DNA of 25,321 bases from Polysphondylium violaceum (lineage: Eukaryota; Evosea; Eumycetozoa; Dictyosteliales; Dictyosteliaceae). The notes beneath the pieces were generated by a model that saw only the letters and a program-made list of their open reading frames with translations, had not been told where the DNA came from and searched no databases. The stretch lies in NCBI GenBank assembly GCA_000277445.1, contig AJWJ01000337.1, forward strand, positions 1 to 25,321. The letters run 5' to 3'. Below are positions 1-9,808 of this stretch, one piece after another (within the stretch, counting starts at the first letter, position 1; every line of letters starts with the position of its first letter). A program made the position numbers and the translations under genes.

Positions 1-815
1 AATTGTATTGTTTATCGAGATGTGATACATTTTTAATAATATAATAATCTCTATCTGAATAATAGATCTTTTGTAAAAGATATTTATTCTTCCATATAGA
101 AAAGAATAATTGATCCATTATATTCACAAAATGAAATATGGGTGTGAAAGTTCGATGTTGATCTATGATCTAAATCTAAAAAATGTGCGATAAGAAAAAA
201 AAAAACTAAAAAAGCTCTTTATTTTTTCCACACAAATATGAAGATATCTATTTTATGTTGCGAATAGTTAACCAGTTAGATGTATATATCTAGGTTTTTT
301 TTACTTTTTTACCCCCTGCCCTCTTTTTTTTATTCATCATATCAAAAACAGGAAAAGTGACAAGATGAAAATGTTGCAGTGTGTACGTACACACTTCATT
401 GGACATTAGTTTTTTTTTGACTCCAATGGTTTTCATAGCATTCAAATGCCCAATCAATAGCCCCGAGTGTGGTCTCGACAGAAGAATATTTAAATATCAA
501 GATACAACACTCACAAACACTTTATACACTATTATGCGAGTGTTGATATGACCTGATATTGACTTTGATATTCACCGATTACTATAATCTGATTCGATGC
601 GCTTTGCTTACTTGTTTCCCGTTTACTTGAAAACTAAAATACAATTTCCTTGATTTGAAAATTTAATGAAAAAAAATGCCAAAAAACAAAATTAAAAAAA
701 AAAAAAATACTAGCAAAAAACACTTCAACACTTTCACCACGGGTGTTTTACCTATCTATACTATTTATTTAATTTTACAATATATCTCTATCCATAATAA
801 TAACAACATAATACA
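1..815. other. Gene-free AT-rich flank and probable promoter of the MIT/LIM/arrestin gene
   Basis: I see no convincing open reading frame here on either strand. The stretch is AT-rich with A and T runs, as in dictyostelid intergenic DNA. It holds an 18-bp perfect palindrome (378-395) and a small AT hairpin with 7-bp arms at 66-81. The last 150 bases, rich in A runs and ending in a CAACATAATACA leader, probably contain the promoter and 5' UTR of the gene starting at 816. The 3' end of an upstream gene could lie at the left edge, but nothing shows it. Confidence 0.6.
378..395. repeat. 18-bp perfect palindrome in the upstream region
   Basis: AGTGTGTACGTACACACT reads the same on both strands, centred between 386 and 387, about 430 bp upstream of the start codon at 816. 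It mixes G/C with A/T in an otherwise strongly AT-biased flank, so it stands out. It could be a binding site for a dimeric transcription factor. No family is assigned, and chance remains possible. Confidence 0.5.
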
Positions 816-2525
816 ATGTCTAATGAAATACTATCGACTGGATTAACATTGGTGAAATCGGCCGTGGAGGCAGACAATCAGAAAAACTATAGTCTTGCAA
901 GCAATCTCTATGAACAGGCTATACTTAATCTTAAATTAGCGTTGGTGCAAGAACGTGATCCGGCCAAGAATGCATTGATTTCAAGTAAAGTTGAAGAATA
1001 CACACAGAGAAATAAATTTATAAAGAATCTGTTGGCTACCCAACCAGGATTACAACAAAACAATACCAACGGTGCATCCAACACGCTCATAAATACCTTC
1101 CCATCGGTGCCACAATCAATATCACCATCATCCATCATTGCACAACAACAACAGCAACCACAACCACCATCACCACCAATGAGTAATAATACATATGTAG
1201 CATTCCCCAATCCATCAATGGTATCAAATCACAACAACAATAGCAACAATAATGAAGCATTGTCGAAGTTAAATTCATTAAACTTTAACAACAACATTGG
1301 AGCAGGTCCCAATGCAAATATAGGTAGAGTAGAGGCCTACGAGGCCGCTAAAAACTTTTCATTAAAGGGTAGAAAAGAAGAGGAGATTAAAAACTATAAG
1401 GGTGCTAGTGGATTCTATGAACAAGCATGTTCGTATTTCTTGATCTCTATTAAAAACGAACCTGATCCCACCATTAAAAAGAACATTAGTGCAGAGGCAA
1501 AGGTTTATTTGGACAGAATAGAAACCCTTAAGCCCTATGTCCTCCAACAACAACAGCAACAACAGCACACCGCCAGCACCCTTTTGAATGGCTTTCCATC
1601 GGCAAACAGCAGCAACAGCAGCATCAATACCAGTGGCAGTATAAACTCATCCACCTCGTCGTTCCCATCCATTAATAATAGTCAACAACAATTACAACAA
1701 CAACAACAACAATTTAATAATACTAGTAACAATGGATTCATGATACCAACCATCAGCAACAGTATGCCATCTGTACAACAACAATTTTTACAAAACCATC
1801 AATTCAACGCCAGCAACAACTCATTCAACAACTCGAGCTCCATGCTCCCATCCAGTTTTTCAGGCGACAAGTGTTCGGCGTGTGGATCGAATCTGTCGAC
1901 CAACAGCATCAAGGCATTGGACAGAAGCTGGCATCCAGAGTGCTTTAGTGTGTCGATTATATGCGCTGGCTGTCAAAAGCCATTTTCATTGGTGAATCTC
2001 TCGCTCAAAGTGCGAGACAACAAGGCCTATCACCCCACCTGCTTTGAAGGCACCACAGGCCTCTACCAAGAAGAGACAAGAAAATTCACTGGCACCAGCA
2101 AATCGTTGTTTTTCTCGATCCAGCTCCAACGAAAGTTTTATAGACCTGGTGAAACCATCCAGTTTGCATTTATCATTGACAATCCAAGCTCGAAAAAGGT
2201 TGACAAAGTGGTGGCCTATCTCCACATGACAGAGACTCGTATGGAGATTGTTGGCACCGCCTATGAAAGAAAGGCCAAGACCACTGTAAAGAAACTGGGT
2301 CGTTGTGAATTTTACCACTCGAACCGATTCCCCTTGGTCAAAGACAGATTTGAAGGTGATTTCTTTTTCTCAATTCCACCCAACGTCCAGCCCTCTGAAG
2401 TGGCCGGTGTTGACGCTAGTTTTGTAAGAGAGTATCAATTGGTGGTCAAATGTGTTGGTCCTCCACTCAAAATCATGACTGTTAAATTAAGATTTAATTT
2501 AAATTTATTAGATCCTCTAAAATAA
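816..2525 (+). CDS. MIT-MIT-LIM-arrestin domain protein, 569 aa
   Basis: This single-exon gene begins ATGTCTAATGAA after an A-rich leader. Two MIT-like three-helix segments are visible (about residues 1-72 and 171-245). MIT domains usually bind ESCRT-III tails, which suggests an endosomal role. Between and after them lie Q/N/S-rich linkers. A LIM zinc finger follows, with ligands C353, C356, H373, C376, C383, C386, H406 and C409. The C-terminus (about 417-569) looks like one arrestin-type beta-sandwich, including YRPGETIQF and IDNPSSKKV. D. discoideum has arrestin-domain (Adc) proteins joined to other modules, so this may be a relative, but I do not assign a symbol. One oddity is six residues between C376 and C383 where LIM domains normally have two. 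An AATAAA overlaps the stop. Domain calls are by eye; the cargo-adaptor role is inferred. Confidence 0.88.
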   Translation: MSNEILSTGLTLVKSAVEADNQKNYSLASNLYEQAILNLKLALVQERDPAKNALISSKVEEYTQRNKFIKNLLATQPGLQQNNTNGASNTLINTFPSVPQSISPSSIIAQQQQQPQPPSPPMSNNTYVAFPNPSMVSNHNNNSNNNEALSKLNSLNFNNNIGAGPNANIGRVEAYEAAKNFSLKGRKEEEIKNYKGASGFYEQACSYFLISIKNEPDPTIKKNISAEAKVYLDRIETLKPYVLQQQQQQQHTASTLLNGFPSANSSNSSINTSGSINSSTSSFPSINNSQQQLQQQQQQFNNTSNNGFMIPTISNSMPSVQQQFLQNHQFNASNNSFNNSSSMLPSSFSGDKCSACGSNLSTNSIKALDRSWHPECFSVSIICAGCQKPFSLVNLSLKVRDNKAYHPTCFEGTTGLYQEETRKFTGTSKSLFFSIQLQRKFYRPGETIQFAFIIDNPSSKKVDKVVAYLHMTETRMEIVGTAYERKAKTTVKKLGRCEFYHSNRFPLVKDRFEGDFFFSIPPNVQPSEVAGVDASFVREYQLVVKCVGPPLKIMTVKLRFNLNLLDPLK

Positions 2526-2684
2526 ATAAATCTCTATCACATCTATAAAAAAACAGATATCTCTTTTAATAAATCTAATCTAGATCTTGATCTAATCAAA
2601 AATAAAAATAAAAACATCACATATGTATATCTTGGATTATGATTTATAATAATAGATAGTATAATGGTATAAAAATAAAATTCA

Positions 2685-4322
2685 TTAAAGAACTGAATTA
2701 AAAGAATCTTTGATGCCTTTGACAGAGTCGTTGATGAGGTCTTTGGTTAACTCGGCATTGACGCAAATACGAATGGATGGCTTTGGAATGAATTTCTCGG
2801 CTTCGACATACTTGGCTCTGGTCAAGAGGAGACCGTGATCGATGGCTTTTTCAGCAACACGTTCGAGAATGACTTCTTGGTCGTCTCTTTCATCCAAGGT
2901 TTTGTATGATTGGTCAAGATACAAGTGAATGATTGGTGAGAGATCTGAACCACCCAATACAACACCCTTGATGTTGGATAAACCTTGACGGTAGAGTTTA
3001 ATGTTACTGTGGAGTTTTTCAAGTACATTTGGATTCTCTTCCAAAAGACTAATACCTGCCTTGGCACATTGTGCAAGATAGGGTGGTAAAGATGCAGAAA
3101 ACACATAACCGACACCATTTAATCTTTGATGATAGGTTACTTGTGGTGATCCACAACAAAAACCACCACCACTACTAAATGCATTACCATAAGATCCTGT
3201 TAAAATATCAATTGAATTAACCTAATTTATATTGGTATTATTATTAGTCTATATATTACCACATTACTACAATTACTATACATACATCGATATTGTAATG
3301 TTCAGTGATACCTCTGCCAGTCTTACCCAAGACACCAACAGAATGAGATTCGTCCATGATTAATCTAAATTTATATTTTTCTTTTAATTCAAGAATCTTT
3401 GGAAGAGGTGGAATATCACCAAAATTATAATAAAGACCTTCAATAACGACAAACTTTCTAACTAATTTTTGTTTATCATTTGATTTAAATTCAGTTTCCT
3501 TTAATACTCTTTCTAAATCTTGCATATTGTTATGTTCAAAATAATAGATTCTACTACGTGATAATGCAACACCAACTGAAATTGGTTGGCAAATACCTTT
3601 ATCACTATATAAAAAAACATATTAATAATCTAATCAGATAATAACACTACTAAATATATCAACATACACAATAAGAATATCACCAATCTTTGAAAAAGAA
3701 GGAATAGCAGATGAAATGGTAGCATAAGAGGATGAATATAAAATAGCTTCAGGTGATTTCATAAATTCAGCAGTCTTTTTCTCAAGCTCCAAATGTACAT
3801 CAATAGTACCATAGAAACCTCTTGGTCCACAGGATCCAACACCATATTTCTTGATTGTGTTTTCTGCAATTTCCTATAGTGAGTGAGAGAGAGAGAGAGT
3901 TAATATTCATATTCATCCATCTGATATTACTACTACATTATATATGATTGGTACTATACATTAATTCCTTTGTTTCCAATCAAACCTAAATAATTTGAAC
4001 GAGCAAGATTAAGTAATTGTTTATCGTTGACGGTAGAGTGGGTAGGGGTTGATGCAGTGATAATGTGTTGATTGGAATTAATAATCTCATGTCTAGTTAA
4101 TTTTGGAGCGAGGGGAAGAGGTGTCCATTCACGAATGAGTTGATCTTCTTCGGCTTTGGTCAACTTTTCACCTTCCTTTGGTTTAAATGGTCTCTTGCTC
4201 AACAAGTAGACAATAAACACCAACATCATGCCATGAATAGCAAGATTGGGACTAGTACTAGTGAGGAAATACTCCTTGACATAATGAAATACTGTATGGT
4301 AAATGGATTCCAATCCAGTCAT
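2685..4322 (-). CDS. sptA: Serine palmitoyltransferase subunit 1 (SPTLC1/LCB1 family), 474 aa, four exons
   Basis: This is the non-catalytic subunit of the ER enzyme that condenses serine with palmitoyl-CoA, the first step of sphingolipid synthesis. Exons on the minus strand are 4322-3960, 3873-3668, 3604-3286 and 3221-2685. The introns of 86, 63 and 64 bp begin GTATAG or GTATGT and end in AG. The spliced frame gives 474 residues, close to human SPTLC1 (473). One membrane segment lies at about residues 26-43. Family signatures include [24 protein letters not shown] (Cys136 matches the human residue mutated in HSAN1), [25 protein letters not shown] and [11 protein letters not shown]. As expected for this subunit, the PLP-lysine motif of SPTLC2 is absent. 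It converges with the gene ending at 2525 and diverges from the cohesin gene. Confidence 0.95.
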
Positions 4323-5015
4323 TGCTTATAGTATATGTGTGTATATAATATATAAATGTGTGTGTTACTGTTCTATTACTATTACTTTCTACTACTATTA
4401 CTTTGCTACACTAATTCATCAGTTGTTGTCTGTTGATATATCAAAAGCTGCAAAAACAAAGAGTGTGTTGTATAATATATTAATGTGTGTGAAATGAAAT
4501 GAGCGAATCGAATGAAGGGCTAGACAAAAAAAAATATCATGGCAAAATTTTATAAAAAAATTATAAAAAAATTGAAAAAAAATAAAAAATATAACCATTG
4601 GCAGGGGATATTGCGATGCATCCATTATCACTTTCCTAATTTTGACATTGTCAACACTCTCAAAACTTAACTGATTCTTTTTTTTTTTTTTTTTTTTTCT
4701 TCTTTCTAAAAGTAATCAGAGTTGTGATTCATATTCAAGTATTAGAGATGATACTCATAATTAGACATTAAATTAATAGGCAATAAACACCACATAGAGA
4801 TAATCATGAAATATGATGTGGTTGGTAATTTAAAGTATTAGAGGAGGGAAATGTGTGTTGAGTGGGGGAGTTAGTTCTAGGAATAAATTGGCGCGCTTTT
4901 TTTTGAAAAATTTCAGAAGGGAAAAAAAAAAAAAAAAAAATAACAAATCATAAATAATTATTTTGTATATTATCTATCTATCAGATAGTTACAACTTTGT
5001 ATATATATATAAACT
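4323..5015. promoter_or_regulatory. Divergent promoter region between sptA and the cohesin SA gene
   Basis: This 693-bp gene-free interval separates two start codons on opposite strands, so it must hold both promoters. It contains a run of 21 T (4678-4698) and a run of 19 A (4922-4940), typical nucleosome-excluding tracts in dictyostelid promoters. One GC-rich island, GGCGCGC, sits at 4890-4896. Short open frames in it are low-complexity and look non-coding. Confidence 0.65.
4887..4896 (+). promoter_or_regulatory. E2F-like site ATTGGCGCGC upstream of the cohesin gene
   Basis: ATTGGCGC matches the E2F/DP consensus TTTSSCGC at seven of eight positions. The GCGCGC core is palindromic, so a second overlapping half-site reads on the other strand. 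It lies about 120 bp before the cohesin start codon and is the only such GC block in a 693-bp AT-rich interval. E2F/Rb control of S-phase genes is well known in eukaryotes. Its use here is an inference. Confidence 0.4.
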
Positions 5016-8000
5016 ATGCCACCCCGTAAAAAAGTAACCAAGACAACAGGTGACACAGCAATCTCCAAGAAAAGACAGATAACAAGAAAGAAAAAAGTAA
5101 ATACAAGTGATTTGTTTGGTATGTATGGACAATATGCACTGTGGGAATGAGACACAATATTAATGCAGATAATGCAACACAATACAGAAAAGATAAAGAA
5201 AAAATGTAATGTCACAGATTTATTAGATGATTGGATTAGATTCTATTCAGAGGATCCAGAGAGGGCGTTATATGATTTATTGATGATGGTGTTTGAGTGC
5301 AGCGGGATGGAGGGTGTTATAGACTATAAGTCGTTTGTCGAACTGGGTATACACGATGGCGCGAGTGAGATGCTCAAGCTGAAAGATCAGCCCATGTTTC
5401 CGCTGGGCACAAAACAAAACAAAAACATATTGGCCAACTATAAGCAGTTTTGGAGCGTCATCATTATAAAGTGTGCAGAATCAATCTTGTTTGACAAGTA
5501 TTTCTTGGAGATGATGGAGCAGTGGTTCAAGGAGCTCAAGAGTGCGCACAAGAGGGGCACGAGATACGCCACCGCTGTCGCTTGCATACAGATCACAGAG
5601 TCGCTGATTAGCGTCGCCAACGATATAAAGAAGCGATTGGGGCTCGCCAACAGACAGTACACATCAGAGACGAAAAACACGTCAAGAAGCAAGCAGTTGA
5701 AAGAGAATTTGGAGCAGCTCGAAACACGAGTAAAGATCATCGAAGCACACATTGGCAAGATGTTTGGCGTGTTTGACACGCTGTTCAAGGACGTGTTGCC
5801 CGAGCTGAGAAGCATCTGTTTGATGCCGCTCGCACACTGCATATTGGCCTATCCTGGCACACTGTTTGCCGACAAGTATTTGGAGCCCATCCGTAGGGCA
5901 CTCAACGACTGGATGACCGAGCCCCGCCAAACAGCAGTCCAGGCCCTCATCACCCTGTACTCCAACGAAAACATCTCGCGCCTCGACTCGTTTACGTCAC
6001 GAGCCAAGCACCGTATTGTCGAGATTGCCTTTTGCGACAAGGTGCCCGCAATCTGCATCCAAGCCATCCACCTCGTCGCCCTCATGAACCAGCACGAGCT
6101 GCTCGATGACGACGACATCAACAAGATCTGCCGTCTATATCTCGTCGACCAAAAGGACATATCACAGGCAGCCGGCCAGCTCATCTACCAAAAGTATTTC
6201 CAAGACACGGAAGAGCTCGTTGCCGACGCCACAGCCAAGAAAAAGGCGGGCGACCGATTCAAGCATCGTGAGACACAGTTCAACACCCTCATCGAGTTTG
6301 TCGAGACCTCGCCCGCGCCCAACATCCCCTACTACGCGGTTCAGGCGCTCTGGCCACACGCCAGCGCTGTCTTGGGTGACTGGGAGTTTTATGTAAAGTA
6401 CTTTGAGGACATTGACTCCAAAGACCTGTCCGACCGACAGCTGGCCCTGTTTTGCCAGATCCTAAACGCCGCAGTCAGACTGGCAGTCGGCGACACCTAC
6501 GACACCTTTTCCCTGGAAAACAGACAGCCTCTCCATCTGGCTGTCACAGCAAGCAAAAAGTTTGGCCACAAGCACGTCGGCAAAAAGGTCTTGAACGAAA
6601 AGTCGACGGCCATCACCACCGACAACGAAGAGGAGCGAGTAGAGACAGACGAAGAGGCACAAGAGCCGGAACAGCAACAAGACCAACCCGAGGAAAAGGT
6701 CATTGACCAAAAGGTGGCAGGCATTGTCACCAACCACTTTATCTCGTTGTTGCCCGCACTTCTTGTCAAGTACCGTTCCAACGCCATTGCATGCGAGAAT
6801 TTAATAGAGATATGTAAATACTTTACCCTGGACACCTATCTCTCCTCCAGACACCAAACCAAGTACAACGAGCTGTTGGAGATCATTTCCTCTATCTTTT
6901 TACTCCACTCTGACAGCTCGCTCATCAAAACCACTGCATGCACGTTGGAGGCCCTGTTCCACAAACCAGACATCCCTTCTCAATTGGACGCCATCTCTAA
7001 GCAATCTCTTTTGCAACTGTACAACTCGGTCATGGATGCCCTAAAGGCTACCCTTGCCACCCACAAACTCTCGAGCAAAAAGAAAGGCGACGACGACATT
7101 GTCAGCAGCATCGAGACCAGTCAACAACAGCAGGAAAAGGATCAAGAGGCCATTGTGTTTTCGGTTATATCCAATCTCGACAAACTCAATCAACTCGCCA
7201 AGCAGTTTTACTTTGAGCAAGAAGAGTTTGAACAGATGGTATTCTCCTTTACCCAGGGCCAAATCAACGACCAAGACGACATTGAGAGCAGTGTCAGTAG
7301 GGACAAGGTGATCTCGTTGTCGCTCGAGGCCTACACCACAACATTGATGTGGTGTTTGTTTAATGCCAATCCCGCCGACCAGCTCCTCCACACCACAGAC
7401 TCCAAGATATTGAGAATGTTTTATCAGTTTTGCACAGTGGCCCTCTCGCTCTTGCGATCTGACGATCTGTCCCACTCACTCAGACACTATATCGTGCGAA
7501 ACCTCGTCGAGATTAGAAGCATGTTTTCGCTGGCCTATAGAGAGACCCTCATGCACGCCTACAGCATCTCTATGCCCCGAAACAACGACCTCTTGGAAAA
7601 AAACATTGAGCTCCTCTTTTCACACGAAGAGGCCTACGCCCTCGACAGCCTCAAGGTCGAGTTTCTCAAGTCGCAAAAAGAGACCCAAGAGAAATCCACA
7701 CTCCAAAAGCAAAACAGAAAGAAAAAGGCCGCCGAAAAAAAGGCCAAATCAGCCTCTGCCGCCACCACCACCGACGACGAGGCCGGTAAGACCACCACTG
7801 CCGCCGAAAGCACCACTGGCGCCAGCAGCTCAGACATGGACACCTCGGACAAAGAGACCACCAACGACGAGGCCGACAAAGAGGCCGCCGAGCAGATTGA
7901 CCAAGACTTTATCGACCGATTCGAGTTTGACCCCCTCTACGAGGACCGTGTCGAAGAGCTGGTCCTGTCGACCTGCTTTGCCGTGCGCAGACTCATTGTC

Positions 8001-8935
8001 AGCCCCAAAACCGTGTGGAGACTCATAGAAATGATCCCGCTCGCGCCCAACCGCTCCATCATGGACATTGTCAAAACCTTTTTATCTGAGATCACCATGC
8101 CAACCGTCGAAGAGGAGGCCACCGTCGTCAAATCCATTGTCAAAAAATTCCACTCTATTTGCACATCAGACAGCATTGCCTCGTCGTCTAATTTCCAGCT
8201 CAACATGTTTTCCCGTCTCAAGTATCTCATCCAGTGGATGAGTTCAGATTTCATCCAACATCCCAAATCCACTGGTTTGGCCATCAATGACATTCTCCAG
8301 GAAATCAAACTCCACAACTCTTTTGCCAAGCCCGAAGAACTATTGGAGATATTAAACTTTGTAGCATCAAAATCAAATGAACAAGCTACCCTTTACTTGT
8401 ATGTATTTGCTGATATTGACTCAATAATCTTAATCTTAATCTTATCTCAACACACATTACTAACATCATCTGGTATTGTATCCAATATAGAATTAAAAAT
8501 AGAATTCAATTTGACGATGATTATGAGTTTATCGAGTTGATTGAAAAGTTGTATAATACAATTGAACTTCAAACCATTGCAGAAGACACAAAGACTATGA
8601 AGAAATCTAGTAAAGGAAAAGGAAAAGCAAAAGGAAAAGCAAAAGTTGGTGATATAAATAATAACAATAACAATATTAGTAAATCAACACCATCAAGTCA
8701 AAGAAAAAGAAAGAGAAGAACTAAAAAGAAAATAGAATCATCAAGTGAAGAAGATGAACCCTCTGAATCATCTGAATATTCAGATGAACAAGATGAGATT
8801 GAAAGTGATGATGATGATAATAATAATAATAATAATAATCAAAAACAACAACAACAATCAGAAGAAGAAATTGAAGAAAATAGTGAAAATTCATCTGATT
8901 TTGAACCCTCTCAACCAAAATCAAGAAAAACTTAA
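5016..8935 (+). CDS. Cohesin subunit SA/STAG (Scc3 family), 1252 aa, three exons
   Basis: This is the HEAT-repeat subunit that binds the SMC1-SMC3-Rad21 ring and helps hold sister chromatids together in the nucleus. Exons are 5016-5118, 5188-8398 and 8491-8935, with introns of 69 and 92 bp, both starting GTATGT. Exon 1 encodes a Lys/Arg-rich N-terminus (MPPRKKVTKTTG). The STAG and stromalin-conservative regions fall at about residues 90-330, including VLPELRSICL, SNENISRLDSFTSRAKHRI and VPAICIQAIHL, which align with the SCD of human STAG proteins. Acidic or low-complexity inserts lie near 506-540 and 870-940. The C-terminal tail has KGKGKAKGK runs, then Ser/Asp/Glu-rich and poly-N sequence. 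I chose the start at 5016 because the 5163 ATG lies in the intron and a GTATGT donor joins exon 1 in frame. The stop is followed by AATAAA near 8990. The family call is strong; exon 3's acceptor is ambiguous by 12 nt. Confidence 0.9.
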
Positions 8936-9808
8936 AAATGTGTTATGTGGTATTTGAATCTGTTTTTCACGAGATGGAATGTATATATAAATAAAATGGT
9001 AAAAAAATACTAAATACGACCAAAATCATATTTTTTTGTTTATTTCTTTATAAACTCTTTCTAATTTTATCTCTCTAGTGTATATATAAACATATAGAAT
9101 TTTTGACCACCAAACCACTCTCTGTAAGTAAACAAACAAAAAACAAAAACTACAATACATGAGTATAGTATTGGTGTGTTTTTGTAGTATTTCTATCTTT
9201 ATCTAATTTGTGTTGAGCAATAACAATTGTTATTTTCACTACTTTACCCACTCACTCTTGCCAATCATAAAAATTAAAAACCCACCACCACACTTTTACA
9301 CACAAACCACTTGATATCTCTCCATCAAACATGTATGAGTTTGTTGAAAAAACATATCTCATTTTGGTGGGTGTGAGTAGATGTGGGTAAATGTGGGTGT
9401 CATCCTCACTTCAAATTTTTTTTGTGAGTGTTCACTCCCACCATCACAAATGATTTTTAAACCTTTTGTCAACTCACACCCCCTGCTAAATATAAGTGTG
9501 TAGAGATAGATGACAAATAAAGAACTTCCCCCCTCCCCACACACGCACACTCACCCACCTTCTTACTTTAGCATATGTTTATTTATTATTATTTTTATTT
9601 GTTGTTTTGATTTCCTAATCTATTTTCCAGCAATGCTTTTCTATCCATTTCTTATCAGCAGTCAACCAACATAACAACACCAACTCAATACTGTATATCT
9701 CACTCAATCACCCCACACACCTCACATCACAAAATTTATCAAAAACTATATCTTGCCAAAACATTAGGAATTATTTAATAGACATCACAAACTAACTCTG
9801 TCAATAAA
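8936..9808. promoter_or_regulatory. Intergenic region and promoter of the four-LIM gene
   Basis: This 873-bp stretch has no credible gene. Its first 60 bases hold the cohesin 3' UTR with AATAAA. The rest is rich in CACCC/GTGGG-type sequence on both strands: a GTGGGT cluster at 9366-9400, C-rich blocks near 9280 and 9530-9560, and CACACACCTCACATCAC near 9713. Such GT/CA-rich elements resemble the G-boxes bound by the Dictyostelium developmental factor GBF, which would suit a developmentally regulated LIM gene. The regulatory reading is inference. Confidence 0.5.
9366..9400 (+). promoter_or_regulatory. G-box-like GTGGGT cluster
   Basis: Three GTGGG elements occur in 35 bp: GGTGGGTGTG at 9366, then ATGTGGGT at 9381 and again at 9391, exactly 10 bp apart (about one helical turn). 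GT-rich boxes of this kind are the known targets of GBF in Dictyostelium. The cluster lies about 410 bp upstream of the LIM gene start. Confidence 0.4.

Noticed and set aside
5438-8329. Several long antisense frames opposite the cohesin gene (for example 5438-5842 and 7041-7475)
   Set aside because: They are shadows of a GC-richer coding region. The sense frame has clear Scc3 homology and the antisense ones resemble nothing.
9359-9550. 63-codon minus-strand frame in the LIM gene promoter
   Set aside because: Composition follows the CACCC/GTGGG-rich promoter sequence, and there is no family or splice context.
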